DNA of 64,000 nt from Blastocatellia bacterium (GCA_035275065.1 DATENM010000001.1:1-64000), one strand, 5' to 3'; shown: positions 39,992-49,175, counted from the stretch's first letter. Translations and numbers: made by a program. The notes: generated by a model not told the origin, from the sequence alone.

Positions 39992-41014
39992 ATGGCACAA
40001 GCTACTGGAAATATCCAACCATCCCCGGAAGTGTTGTTTGAAGCGCTGGCGGCGTATCAACGCACCGCCGCATTGAAAGCCGCCATCGAGCTTGATCTGT
40101 TCACCGCTATCGCCGAAGGCGCGACGACGGCTGACGCGCTGGCCGAAAAATGCAAGGCTTCGGCGCGCGGCCTGCGCATTCTTTGTGACTATCTGGTTAT
40201 CGGCGGGTTCCTCACCAAAGAAGAGAATCAATACGCCCTGACGCTCGACTCGTCGGTTTTTCTTGATCGTCGCTCGCCGGCTTACATGGGCTCGGCGGTG
40301 AACTTTCTCGCCGCGCCGCCACTGGTCGAAGCCTTCAGCCATGTGACCGAGTCCGTGCGCAAAGGCGGCACCGTAATCAGCGCCGAAGGCTCGATGGAGC
40401 CGGAGCATCCGATGTGGGTAGACTTCGCGCGGGCGATGGCACCGCTGATGGCCATGCCCGCCGAAGGGATCGCGCAGTTGCTCGACGCCGATGCCGGCGA
40501 GCCGTGGAAAGTGCTCGACGTTGCCGCGGGCCACGGCGTCTTCGGCATCGCGCTGGCCCGGCATAATCCGAACGCCGAAATCTATGCCCTCGATTGGGCG
40601 AGCGTCCTGGCCGTCGCGGAAGAGAATGCCGCCGCCGCCGGCGTCAGTGATCGGCACCACAAAATTCCCGGCAGCGCCTTTGAAGTCGAATTCGGCGAAG
40701 GCTACGACATCGTTTTACTGACCAACTTCCTGCATCACTTCGACCCGGCGACGAATGAGCAGTTGCTGCGCAAGGTTCAGGCGGCGCTGAAACCCGGCGG
40801 GCGGGCGGTCACGCTGGAATTTGTGCCGAACCCCGACCGCGTCACGCCGCCGACCTCGGCGGCCTTCAGTATGGTCATGCTGGCGACGACGGCACACGGC
40901 GACGCTTACACCTTCGCCGAATTGGACGAGATGTTCCGCAACGCCGGCTTCGCGTCGAGCGAGATGCACGCTTTGCCGGCGAGCTTCCAGCAGGTGATCG
41001 TTTCGGTGAAGTAA
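39992..41014 (+). CDS. SAM-dependent O-methyltransferase-like protein
   Basis: A 340-aa protein with an N-terminal winged-helix dimerisation domain (AYQRTAALKAAIELDLFTAI ... LRILCDYLVIGGFLTK) and a class I methyltransferase domain: motif I LDVAAGHGVFGIALA near residue 172, acidic loop YALDW, and VLLTNFLHHFDPA near 245. This layout is that of small-molecule O-methyltransferases (hydroxyneurosporene or acetylserotonin type). The substrate is unknown. AAAGGAG precedes the ATG. Confidence 0.85.
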   Translation: MAQATGNIQPSPEVLFEALAAYQRTAALKAAIELDLFTAIAEGATTADALAEKCKASARGLRILCDYLVIGGFLTKEENQYALTLDSSVFLDRRSPAYMGSAVNFLAAPPLVEAFSHVTESVRKGGTVISAEGSMEPEHPMWVDFARAMAPLMAMPAEGIAQLLDADAGEPWKVLDVAAGHGVFGIALARHNPNAEIYALDWASVLAVAEENAAAAGVSDRHHKIPGSAFEVEFGEGYDIVLLTNFLHHFDPATNEQLLRKVQAALKPGGRAVTLEFVPNPDRVTPPTSAAFSMVMLATTAHGDAYTFAELDEMFRNAGFASSEMHALPASFQQVIVSVK

Positions 41015-41024
41015 TCGGCTGTAG

Positions 41025-41099
41025 CCTGGGAGCGCGGGCGTCTCGCCCGCAACTTTTTGCATGCGTGAGACTGGCAGGCAAGATGCCTGCGCTCCCAGG
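41025..41099. repeat. Inverted repeat, GGGAGCGCGGGCGTC type, diverged copy
   Basis: Left arm 41025-41050 (CCTGGGAGCGCGGGCG...) pairs with 41074-41099 with about four differences, all transitions that would leave G-U pairs in RNA. Same family as 9446-9517. It begins ten bases after the methyltransferase stop. Confidence 0.85.
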
Positions 41100-41189
41100 A
41101 TCAAAGGCCGAACTTTGATTGCTCATCAGCCGCGCCAGCGTTTATATTCTTCTGGTCAATCACATCCCTGGCTTATGGAGACCACCGCT

Positions 41190-41747
41190 ATGTCGTTTAC
41201 CAGAATGGATGAAGGAAAGATCGAAGACTGGAAGGGGATCGCGCAGGCCGTCAACCAGCGACAGGCAACCATGCCGCAAATCATCAAGGCGATGCTCGCG
41301 CAACTGGAGGCGCAGGTAGACGGCTTCGCCGTCAATCAGCTCGTCCACGGCTTGCAGACGGCGACGCGCGCCGAGCGCGATGGCGCCAGCGAAGAGATGA
41401 TCGTCGCGGCGCTCTGCCACGACATCGGCAAAGTCATATCGGTCGAAAACCACCCGGCCATCGGCGCAGAGATTTTGAAGCCTTACGTGACGCCCGAGAC
41501 CTACCAGATCGTTCGCACGCACCAGGATTTTCAGGGCCGGCACTATTACGCGCTCATGGGCAAAGACCCCGAAGCGCGCCGTCAGTACGAAAGCGAGCCG
41601 TGGTACGCGAAGGCTTGCCAGTTCACCGACGAGTGGGACCAGACGGCCTTCGACCCGGCTTATGAGACGCTGCCGCTGGCGCATTTCGAGCCGATGATCG
41701 AGCGCGTTTTTGCCGCCCCGCGTGGCCAGCAGGCGCAGGGCGCGTAA
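41190..41747 (+). CDS. HD-domain protein (PhnZ/inositol-oxygenase-like)
   Basis: This 185-aa protein has HD-fold metal motifs: His in NQLVHGLQTATRAE, HD in ALCHDIGKV (near residue 75), a further His in ENHPAIGAEIL, and RTHQDFQGRHYY. The pattern resembles mixed-valent di-iron HD oxygenases such as PhnZ or MIOX as much as phosphohydrolases. The trailing FTDEWDQTAFDP segment is also like PhnZ-type proteins. ATG 41190 has TATGGAG upstream; the longer frame from 41061 translates the inverted-repeat right arm. Substrate unknown. Confidence 0.7.
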   Translation: MSFTRMDEGKIEDWKGIAQAVNQRQATMPQIIKAMLAQLEAQVDGFAVNQLVHGLQTATRAERDGASEEMIVAALCHDIGKVISVENHPAIGAEILKPYVTPETYQIVRTHQDFQGRHYYALMGKDPEARRQYESEPWYAKACQFTDEWDQTAFDPAYETLPLAHFEPMIERVFAAPRGQQAQGA

Positions 41748-41804
41748 CGGCGACCTGGCTTGACGGCGGCGCGTCCGGCTAGTTTTATCGTGAGGTATTG
41801 ATTG

Positions 41805-42404
41805 ATGAATCGTTCGCTACTTAACGCCTTTCTTCTGGTCGCGCTTGCGGCCTGGTTTGCCGCCTGCAACGCGCCCGCGCCGACCGTAACGGCGGCCAAC
41901 AACAACGGCGCGGCGACGCGCAACGGGCCGGCAATCCCCCAGCCGACATCAAGCGTGCCGGGCGAGCTGACTTTCAAGACGCCCGACGGCTGGACGGCCG
42001 AGAAGCCGACTTCCAGCATGCGCGTCGCGCAGTACAAACTGCCCGGCGAAGGCGGCGGTGACGCCAGTCTGGTCGTCTACTTTTTCGGTCAGGGGCAGGG
42101 CGGCTCTGTGCAAGACAACTTTGAGCGATGGGTCGGCCAGATGCAGCAGACGATGGACAAGGCCAGGACTGAAAACCTCACGGTCAATGGCATGCCTGTG
42201 ACCTTGCTCGACGTCAGCGGCACCTTCAGCGGCGACATGATGACCGGCTCGCAATCGCCGCAGCCGAATTCACGCATGCGCGCGGGGGTCATCGAAACGC
42301 CGAAGGGCAACTACTTCGTCAAGCTGGTCGGGCCTGAAAAGACGGTGACGCGCTGGAACGACGCCTTCGTGGCGTTCGTCAAGTCGGCGGAGTTCAAAAA
42401 GTAA
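41805..42404 (+). CDS. Putative lipoprotein
   Basis: A signal peptide with lipobox WFAAC (Cys near residue 21) is followed by a Pro/Asn-rich linker and a ~150-residue domain (GELTFKTPDGWTAEKPTSSMR ... NYFVKLVGPEKTVTRW). That domain resembles PsbP/DUF-type lipoproteins that bind small molecules, but I do not recognise a named family. TGAGGT lies eight bases before ATG 41805. An intrinsic terminator follows. Confidence 0.7.
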   Translation: MNRSLLNAFLLVALAAWFAACNAPAPTVTAANNNGAATRNGPAIPQPTSSVPGELTFKTPDGWTAEKPTSSMRVAQYKLPGEGGGDASLVVYFFGQGQGGSVQDNFERWVGQMQQTMDKARTENLTVNGMPVTLLDVSGTFSGDMMTGSQSPQPNSRMRAGVIETPKGNYFVKLVGPEKTVTRWNDAFVAFVKSAEFKK

Positions 42405-42440
42405 TCACGCGCCGGGTGCTTTGCCATCGGCAAAAAACAA

Positions 42441-42473
42441 GCGGCTGCTCGCATGACATTCGCGAGCAGCCGC
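42441..42473 (+). terminator. Hairpin terminator after lipoprotein gene
   Basis: A perfect 12-bp stem (GCGGCTGCTCGC / GCGAGCAGCCGC) with a 9-base loop, followed by AAATCATTTT. An A-tract (CAAAAAACAA) lies before it. It is 36 bases past the stop. Confidence 0.6.
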
Positions 42474-42580
42474 AAATCATTTTGAAGAACAACGGTTAAG
42501 GAGGAGCGATCCGCGGCTGCTGGTCAGCCCTATCGCTCGACTTCATAAAAGACCGAATCTCAGCCGGCTTCCAGAATGGA

Positions 42581-42640
42581 TGTAGCGCAAGGCGGTTAGC
42601 TTGCGCCGTGACTAGCGCAAGCTAACCGCCTTGCGCTACA
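42581..42640. repeat. Nested palindrome, GCGCAAGC type
   Basis: Arms 42581-42606 and 42615-42640 are perfect 26-bp complements around CGTGACTA. Arms fold alone as GCGCAAG ... CTTGCGC. It shares the terminal TGTAGCGCAA and the central GTGACT with 36761-36818 although the inner word differs. Confidence 0.92.
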
Positions 42641-42700
42641 TGGCAAACCCAATCGAAATCTGCTCCAGGCAGCGCGATCCTCATCACAGGTAAGACCAGC

Positions 42701-44203
42701 TTGAATCTGCAACGCCGAATCTTTACCCTGCGCCGCTGGCTCGCGCCGTGCCTCAACACCCGCGCGCCGATGAGCCGGCGGGCGCGGCTGACGATCAGCC
42801 TTCTACTCTTCGCCCTTGCCTTCATTGTGCGCTCACTGCATGCGGTCGATCTGCAATCGGTGATCTACACCGCCGATCAGCCGTTCGCCGGTCTGACCAT
42901 CGGCTACGACCAGCGAGCCGTGAACATTGTCGAAGGCGGCGGGCTGCTGGGGCCTTACGGCCAGCCCTGGCAGACGCAATGGCTGTCGGAAGCGCCGGGC
43001 TATGCCATCTATCTGAGCGCCATCTATCGGACAGCGGGGCGCAACTTCTTCGCCGTACAGTTGCTACAGAACGTGCTGACGGCGCTTGGGCCGGTCTTGC
43101 TCTTCTGGATTGCCGGGGCGGTGTTCGGCTGGCGCGTCGGCACGGTCGCGGGGTTCCTTGCGGCGGTCTCGCATCATCTGGCGCACATTTCGAATTTCAT
43201 CTTGCCCGATGCGCTGTGCGCGCTGCCGCTGCTGGCCGCTTTTTATGTCTTACTGCGAGCCCAGCAATGGCGGCGCACTTATCTGGCCTTCGCGCTGGCT
43301 GGCGTGTTATGCGGGCTGGCGGCGTGGCTGCGGCCTCAGCCCATGCTGCTCGGCCCGTTTCTTGTTTTGATGTTGACGCTCATCGGCAGGCCGTGGCGCA
43401 AGACCGCACAACGCGCATTGATTACGGCGGCAGTCGCGTTGCTGGTGATCGCGCCGATCACGGTCAGGAATTATCTGGTCTATCATGAGTTCCTGCCGAT
43501 CAGCATCGGCGCCGGCTTAAATTTATGGGAAGGCATTGCCGATTATAGCGGCGACCGTTTCGGCGCGGTGGCTAAAGACGACGAAGTGGCGAGGCAGGAA
43601 GCCGAGTTGTATAACGAGCCGCGCTATGGCGGAAGCTGGACGACGCCTGACGGCATCCATCGTGACCGCGACCGCGTCCGCAAGAGCCTGACCGTCATCA
43701 AGCAACATCCGTTCTGGTATGCCGGCGTGATGCTCGCCCGTTGTAAAGAGATGATCAACTACACGGCGCATGCGCCGCTGATTTTTCGGCGCGATCAACT
43801 GAGCCAGCCGGCGACGGCCGCGCCGGTCAGACCTGAGTGGCAAGAGCTGGCGGCGCAATCGCCGCGCCTGCCTGTGGGCAAGCCGCTCTCCTGGCTGCGG
43901 CCCGTGGCGCGCGCCGCCGAGCGAGTGACGAAAGAGACCATGCTGGTGATGATTCTGCTTGGCGCGCTGCTCGGTTTCGTGGTCGCGTGGCGGCGGGCGA
44001 TGTTCCTCGCCATCCTGCCGCTTTACTATTTCATCTTTCAATCAGCCGTGCATACAGAGTTCCGCTACACCCTGCCGATGCAGTATTTTCTCTTCGTCTT
44101 TGCGGCGCTGGCGTGGGTCGTGCTGGGCGCGGGCTTCGGCCGCGTGGCATCGAAATGGATAGGCAAAGGCCGCCGCCTGATTAGTCAATCCCGCCCTCAC
44201 TGA
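42701..44203 (+). CDS. GT-C family membrane glycosyltransferase (PMT/ArnT-like)
   Basis: This is a polytopic membrane protein with about 11-12 transmembrane helices. The early periplasmic loop IGYDQRAVNIVEGGG with APGYAIYLSAIYRTAGRN is typical of dolichyl/undecaprenyl-phosphate-sugar transferases of the PMT_2 type, which glycosylate lipids or proteins at the membrane surface. Length is about 500 aa from TTG 42701; ATG 42770 would give 477 aa and is equally possible. The acceptor is unknown. The 3' end overlaps the convergent FHA gene by seven bases. Confidence 0.75.
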   Translation: MNLQRRIFTLRRWLAPCLNTRAPMSRRARLTISLLLFALAFIVRSLHAVDLQSVIYTADQPFAGLTIGYDQRAVNIVEGGGLLGPYGQPWQTQWLSEAPGYAIYLSAIYRTAGRNFFAVQLLQNVLTALGPVLLFWIAGAVFGWRVGTVAGFLAAVSHHLAHISNFILPDALCALPLLAAFYVLLRAQQWRRTYLAFALAGVLCGLAAWLRPQPMLLGPFLVLMLTLIGRPWRKTAQRALITAAVALLVIAPITVRNYLVYHEFLPISIGAGLNLWEGIADYSGDRFGAVAKDDEVARQEAELYNEPRYGGSWTTPDGIHRDRDRVRKSLTVIKQHPFWYAGVMLARCKEMINYTAHAPLIFRRDQLSQPATAAPVRPEWQELAAQSPRLPVGKPLSWLRPVARAAERVTKETMLVMILLGALLGFVVAWRRAMFLAILPLYYFIFQSAVHTEFRYTLPMQYFLFVFAALAWVVLGAGFGRVASKWIGKGRRLISQSRPH

Positions 44204-45042
44204 ATCACCAGCTCGTAACTGCAAATCGCGATCTTGTCGCCGGGCTGCACCGCGGCGCTCTCGTTGGTGAAGACTTCCTTCTCGTCATTCACCATGATCG
44301 AGTTGGCGCCTTTGCAGGTGACGGTGAACTGGCCATCGCCGTTCTTGGTGATCTGCGCATGCTGGCGGCTGACTTCGAGATCGCCTTCGAGCCTGAGATC
44401 GACCGCCACCTGACGCGAGCCGCGACCGATGGCAATCTCGTCTTTGTAAAATGGGCGGATGTCGGGCGGCGAGGTGTCGGCATTCGGCGCGTTGCGGCGC
44501 ACCAGCACTGAAAAGCTCGGCGTCACCGGCTGGCGCGGGCGCACGATGGTCGCCTCTTCGTCGGGCTGTTCGGCGACCGTCTGCGCCGACGACGGCGACG
44601 GTGCCGGCTCGGCACGCTTGCGCGGCGACACCATGGTCTTTTCGGCTTCGGCGTCCCAGACATGCTGGACGCGGAATTTGCCGGAATCGAGCGACGGGTC
44701 GACGCGCAGTTCGACGATCAGCGTCTTGGTTTGAAACTCGTTCTCGCCGGCTAGCTCTTTGGCGCGCTCCGACAGCACATGAAACAGGCCGCGCTCCAGC
44801 CCCTCGCGCTTTTCGCCCTGCCAGTCGGCATCGTCGGCGGTGCTTAGAAAGACGATATATTCGCGCGGCACATAAGTCGGCCCGCCCGGCGGCGTGAACA
44901 TCTCGCGCCGCATGACCTCTTCGATCTCGCGCGCCAACGCGACCAGAAAGTCATCCCACTTCGAGCGCGGGCGCGGCTCGCCCTGCTCGTCAAAGTCTTC
45001 TTCACCATCGATCCATTTGCGCAAGCTCTCAAACCATTTCAT
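44197..45042 (-). CDS. FHA-domain protein with DUF3662-like N-terminus
   Basis: This 281-aa cytoplasmic protein has an N-terminal domain (about 20-135) resembling DUF3662, found in FhaA-type proteins. The middle contains Thr motifs KTMVSPRK and EEATIVRPRQP that look like kinase target sites. The C-terminal FHA domain (about 195-281) has IAIGRGSRQVAVDL and VSRQHAQITKNGDGQF with the phosphothreonine-binding residues. It is the third gene of a PP2C-kinase-FHA set and is likely a phosphorylated adaptor of that kinase. Confidence 0.85.
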   Translation of the reverse strand: MKWFESLRKWIDGEEDFDEQGEPRPRSKWDDFLVALAREIEEVMRREMFTPPGGPTYVPREYIVFLSTADDADWQGEKREGLERGLFHVLSERAKELAGENEFQTKTLIVELRVDPSLDSGKFRVQHVWDAEAEKTMVSPRKRAEPAPSPSSAQTVAEQPDEEATIVRPRQPVTPSFSVLVRRNAPNADTSPPDIRPFYKDEIAIGRGSRQVAVDLRLEGDLEVSRQHAQITKNGDGQFTVTCKGANSIMVNDEKEVFTNESAAVQPGDKIAICSYELVIQ

Positions 45043-45113
45043 TGTTGTTCCTCTAGTACCCTGGTTTCTCGCTCACCGCTTCCGGCAATTCTTCGACGGC
45101 CAGGAAGCGTTTC

Positions 45114-46706
45114 TCAATCCGTTTTAACAAACTGTCTGTTGACCCAACCGCTGTCGGGAGCGCCAGAGGGCATCCCACCCGCCCAGTTCAAGACGCGCAC
45201 ACGCACCCAGTTGCCATGTTCTTCCAACAGCCGCACGCGCGAGTTGAGCGGCAAGGTCGCCAGTATCACGCCGCCCGGCTCGCTGCGCAGGTTGACGTTA
45301 ATCGCCCCATCAATGACCCCGTCTTTCGTGCTTTCAAAGGCGCCGGTCAATGGCTTCTCGGCATAGTAATGATAGATCGATGAGGCCAGCCCGATCAGCG
45401 CCGCGATCAGCAGCACGACGAAGGCGCGGCGCAGCCAGTCCGAGCGAATGACCGCTTGCAGGGTGTCGAAGAAGCTGCGCTCGGCAGTCGGGCTCTCGTT
45501 CATGCGCCGCGTCCGTAAGCCACCCTGCGGCTTGACCTCTGCCGCTTCGACAACGCCGGCCCGCGCCGCATGATCTCTGACCGTGGCGTAAGGCGAGCGG
45601 GGCGGGGCGTCCGCCGCGGCCCGCGCCGATTCGAGACCCGAGCCATTGCCCGCGGGCGGCGCGACCGGCGGCTTTTGCGGCAGCGGGATGTTTAGAACCG
45701 TGCGGGCTTTCTGGGCCGGCTGCGCCTCGCGCGCGCCTGTGGTGATCGATTGAAAGCGCGGCTGCGAGGCGGCGCGCTCGACGGTGCTGGTGCCGCTCAA
45801 GCGGCGGCGCACGATGGTCGCTTCGTCTGCGCCTTCGGCGACGACGGCTTCGCCGAGCTTGAGCCGCGCGAACTCTTCCCAGAACGCTTGCACCGTCTGG
45901 TAACGGTCGGCGGCGCGATCCTGCGTCGCCCGTTCGAGAAGCGCGAGCAGCCCCTTGCCCCATTCTTCGGCCAACAAGCCGGCGGGCAATTCGCTGATGG
46001 GCTGGCGCGCGAAGCGGCGCGGCGCGCGGCCTGTCAGCACGGTGTAGACCGTCTTGGCCAGCGAATAAATATCGGCGGCGGGCGTCAATCGCTCGCGCAA
46101 GCCGCCCGGCGCGTCGGGGTGATGTTCGGGCGGCGCGTAGACGTTGGTGCCGACGCGCGTCACTTCGTCAGCGCCGTCGAGGGTCATCTTGGCGACGCCG
46201 AAGTCGGCGATCTTGATGATTTTCTTGTCCGCCGAGAGCAACAGGTTCTGCGGCTTCAAGTCGCGGTGAATCACCTGCCGGCTGTGGGCATAGGCGAGCG
46301 CCTCGCAGACCTGTTGAAAGTAGGGCAGCGCCACGTCGAGCGCCAGCGCCTGATGGCGGCAGAGGCCGAGCAGGTCGCCGCCGGGCATGTATTCGAGCAC
46401 CAGGTAATGAAAGGCCGTGCCTTCAAGGTCAGCCGCGGTGCCGTGACCGAGGCGGCGGATGATGTTCGGGTGGCGGACTTTGTCTAACGCGACGGCCTCG
46501 TTCTGAAAGTTCTCGACGAGCGTCTGTTCAAGCTCGGCGTCAGCCGTGCCTTGCAGCGCGACGTTGAGCGCCTTGATGATCACCGGCTCTTCCTGGTGCA
46601 ACTGGTCGTAGGCAACAAAGACCTCGGCATAGCTGCCGCGCCCGAGCAGTCGCGCCACATAGTAGCGGTCATCAACGATGCTGTTTTCGAGTCTCAGTTC
46701 CGGCAC
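45114..46706 (-). CDS. Membrane Ser/Thr protein kinase with SH3-like sensor
   Basis: This 530-aa kinase has the P-loop GRGSYAEVFVAYD, catalytic HRDLKPQNLLLS and DFGVAKMTL motifs within residues 14-290. A linker contains Thr-rich segments (EATIVRRR, KARTVLNIP), then one transmembrane helix near 433-452 (RAFVVLLIAALIGLAS), then an extracytoplasmic bacterial SH3 domain (INVNLRSEPGGVILATLP ... GWVNRQFV). The outer SH3 domain suggests wall or peptide sensing in place of PASTA. It lies between PP2C and FHA genes. Confidence 0.9.
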   Translation of the reverse strand: MPELRLENSIVDDRYYVARLLGRGSYAEVFVAYDQLHQEEPVIIKALNVALQGTADAELEQTLVENFQNEAVALDKVRHPNIIRRLGHGTAADLEGTAFHYLVLEYMPGGDLLGLCRHQALALDVALPYFQQVCEALAYAHSRQVIHRDLKPQNLLLSADKKIIKIADFGVAKMTLDGADEVTRVGTNVYAPPEHHPDAPGGLRERLTPAADIYSLAKTVYTVLTGRAPRRFARQPISELPAGLLAEEWGKGLLALLERATQDRAADRYQTVQAFWEEFARLKLGEAVVAEGADEATIVRRRLSGTSTVERAASQPRFQSITTGAREAQPAQKARTVLNIPLPQKPPVAPPAGNGSGLESARAAADAPPRSPYATVRDHAARAGVVEAAEVKPQGGLRTRRMNESPTAERSFFDTLQAVIRSDWLRRAFVVLLIAALIGLASSIYHYYAEKPLTGAFESTKDGVIDGAINVNLRSEPGGVILATLPLNSRVRLLEEHGNWVRVRVLNWAGGMPSGAPDSGWVNRQFVKTD

Positions 46707-46726
46707 GATCTTTTAATCATCCGTCG

Positions 46727-48124
46727 TCAACGCGGCGCGTTGGCGTTTTCGGGTCTCACGGGCGATGCCGCCTTGCGCCGTTCTTCGGCGCCGCGCTGAA
46801 GCATTTGCGCGGCCTTCAATCGGTCGCCCGCCAGTTCATACGCTTGCGCCGCCTGCGTGTATGCATCAAACAGCGTCGGGCGGCGCGTCAACGCATTTTC
46901 AAAGCTCGCCGCAGCCTTCGGGTATTCGCCCGATTCCAACTGCGCGCGGCCCAGCCAGTACTGAGCCTCCGGATTCTGCGCGTCGCGCTCGACGGCCGTG
47001 GCAAACTGCGCCGCCGCCGCCGCGTAGTTCGCCTGATCGAAGGCGGCGCGGCCCGTCTTCATCGGGTCATTTGACTGAGGCGGCTCAGACGTTCGCAGCC
47101 CCTTCCACTCTGATGCCCGTAGGCCGCCGTAAAACGCCCCGCCGATGAGCAGTAAAACCACCAGCGACCAGAGCAGCCAGCGCGACCCCGAGCGCCGCTC
47201 GACGGGCAAGGGCGAGTCGCTAACGGCGCGACGCTCTAGCTGCCGCTCGTCAAAGACCGTGGGTGGGCGCGACGACTTGCCGAAATTGACTTCGATGCGC
47301 TTGCCGCGCCCGCCGCCGCGCTGTGCCTCGGCGACCTGAGCTTTCAGCCCCTGAGCGGCGCGCGGCGCGGCAAGCGGGTCTTCGATGGCCAGCACGACGC
47401 TCTGTTTGGCGCGGCCAACCTGCACGACGATGGCCGTCAGGTTGTCATCGGCGCCGCGCTCGTGAACCAGACGCTTCAGCTCGTTTGCCGCCTGCTGCGG
47501 GTCTTTGAACTGCGCCAAGACGTGCGCCATCTCTTCGTCGGAGAGGTGGCGATAGACGCCGTCGCTACAGAGCAAGAAGCGCGCGCCGTCGCGCAGGTGC
47601 AGGGTCTTGATCTCGACTTCGACTTCGGCCTCGACGCCGAGCGCCCGGTTGATGACGTTGCGGCGACCGGCTTGCGAGCCGGCGGCCAGCCCTGCGCGCA
47701 AGTCGTCGTGGTAATCCGTATGGTCGATGGTTTCGCGGAAGAAGCGGCCTTCTTCGAGGCGATAGACGCGGCTGTCGCCGACGTGAGCGATGGTGGCGCG
47801 GTCGCCATCGATGTGCAACAGCGCCACGGTGGTCGCCATGGTTTTGTAAGCCGGGTCGCTTTCGGCCATCTCGAAGATGTCGCGGTTGGCGAACTGGATG
47901 GCGCGGCGAATCAGCTCGGCGGACGAGGTGGCGCTGCTGTGGGCGAGCGATTCTTCGATGGTTTCGGCGGCAGTTTCGCTGGCGACTTCGCCGGCGCGCT
48001 GGCCGCCGACGCCGTCAAAGACGGCAAACAGCCCGCGCTCGGCGAGCGCCAGGTAACGATCCTGATTGACCGGGCGTTTCGGGTTCAAGCCGCGGTCACA
48101 AACGAATCCAGCTTTCAACTCCAT
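46727..48124 (-). CDS. PP2C protein phosphatase with TPR tail
   Basis: The N-terminal PPM/PP2C domain (about 1-235) carries all metal motifs: RPVNQDRYLA, VFDGVGGQRAGE, HVGDSRVYRL, FLLCSDGVYRHL and GADDNLTAIVV. A transmembrane helix follows near 318-336 (LLWSLVVLLLIGGAFYGG), then an extracytoplasmic TPR region (FDQANYAAAAAQFATAV ... YWLGRAQLESGEYPKAA). It probably reverses the phosphorylation done by the adjacent kinase. Twenty bases separate the genes. Confidence 0.9.
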   Translation of the reverse strand: MELKAGFVCDRGLNPKRPVNQDRYLALAERGLFAVFDGVGGQRAGEVASETAAETIEESLAHSSATSSAELIRRAIQFANRDIFEMAESDPAYKTMATTVALLHIDGDRATIAHVGDSRVYRLEEGRFFRETIDHTDYHDDLRAGLAAGSQAGRRNVINRALGVEAEVEVEIKTLHLRDGARFLLCSDGVYRHLSDEEMAHVLAQFKDPQQAANELKRLVHERGADDNLTAIVVQVGRAKQSVVLAIEDPLAAPRAAQGLKAQVAEAQRGGGRGKRIEVNFGKSSRPPTVFDERQLERRAVSDSPLPVERRSGSRWLLWSLVVLLLIGGAFYGGLRASEWKGLRTSEPPQSNDPMKTGRAAFDQANYAAAAAQFATAVERDAQNPEAQYWLGRAQLESGEYPKAAASFENALTRRPTLFDAYTQAAQAYELAGDRLKAAQMLQRGAEERRKAASPVRPENANAPR

Positions 48125-48357
48125 ACGCTTCTCTCAACCGGCGACCGAGATGGCGGACGCCACTCCTGCCGTCAGGCGGCCCGCGCATGATAGACGATTC
48201 ATTTTAGCATCGGTCGGGCGAATGAGCGAACGGCGGGATAGCTCGGATCGGTAAGAAGGTTGCCCCGTGGCCTCTGCCGGGACGGGTCTCCAGGCGTTGG
48301 CGTGAGGGCGAAACCGCCGGGCGCTGCGCCAAATCGAGCGAGCACGATGCGGACGAC

Positions 48358-49032
48358 CTACCAGAGCCCGGGCACGAGCCGGTAGCGCACCCGCCCCGCG
48401 TACCCATCGTAGCCTGCGAGCTTAGCCCGCAGGACGCCTTCCTCAACGACAATGCGAGCGACGAGGACACTGGCCGGAACGACGGTCGCCAATGCCCCGG
48501 CATTCGTCCCGAGCCACAACCCCATGCCGGCGATCCCCGCAATAAGACCGGCATACATCGGATGGCGCACGACCCCATATACACCCGTACTCACGACCTC
48601 GTGCCCGCGGTCTTCCTGGTAGCGCACAACCGTCGTCGCATACGCGTTCGTTCGCATCGTGACCATCACGAGACCCCACCCGAACACGACGAGCGCGAGC
48701 CCCGCGCCGGCGACGACGGGGTTCGGCGAGCCGAGGATGCGAAACCTCGTCACGTCGAAGCCATCGAAGGCGACGACCAGGGCGTACGACAGCATGAAGG
48801 CCGGCAACAACACTCTATCCGACAGCGGCTGCCCGCGACGAACGGGTAGGCGGGCGCGATCTTCGAGAAGCGCGGGATTGACACGCAGGGTGCTCCATGT
48901 CCCAAGCATCCGAATGACGAGCATAACGCTCAGCAGCACCCAGGCGCGCGGCCAGTTGAGGGTCCCCGCAGCCCCGAACAGCACGACGCCGACGAGCACG
49001 TCGTTGAAGATGTCAATGAGTGCGAATTTCAT
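48358..49032 (-). CDS. Isoprenylcysteine carboxylmethyltransferase-like membrane protein
   Basis: This membrane methyltransferase has about five hydrophobic helices and the ICMT/NnrU/PEMT-type C-terminal motif TGVYGVVRHPMYAGLIAG followed by EEGVLRAKLAGYDGYAGRVRYRLVPGLW. ATG 49032 (MKFALIDIFND) gives 224 aa. The frame is open to ATG 49152, adding a basic 40-residue stretch of doubtful value. In bacteria the substrates are mostly unknown (lipids, carotenoids or thiols). Confidence 0.8.
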   Translation of the reverse strand: MKFALIDIFNDVLVGVVLFGAAGTLNWPRAWVLLSVMLVIRMLGTWSTLRVNPALLEDRARLPVRRGQPLSDRVLLPAFMLSYALVVAFDGFDVTRFRILGSPNPVVAGAGLALVVFGWGLVMVTMRTNAYATTVVRYQEDRGHEVVSTGVYGVVRHPMYAGLIAGIAGMGLWLGTNAGALATVVPASVLVARIVVEEGVLRAKLAGYDGYAGRVRYRLVPGLW

Positions 49033-49175
49033 CGGGCATACCCATCGCCTCGGTTTCACAAAGAGGCGAAGCGGCCGAACGCCAAGCATCAGCGGGCGCG
49101 CGAGCGGCATTAGCAGAATCATGCGAAATGAGCTTCGCGGGCTCGGGTGCATGCGTTTGTTCGGCGGCTGTCTGC

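Larger units (their letters stand above)
42405..42769 (+). other. Intergenic stretch holding terminator and palindrome
   Basis: About 300-365 bases between the lipoprotein stop and the glycosyltransferase. It holds the hairpin at 42441-42473 and the palindrome at 42581-42640. I see no further gene or clear promoter in it. Confidence 0.5.
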
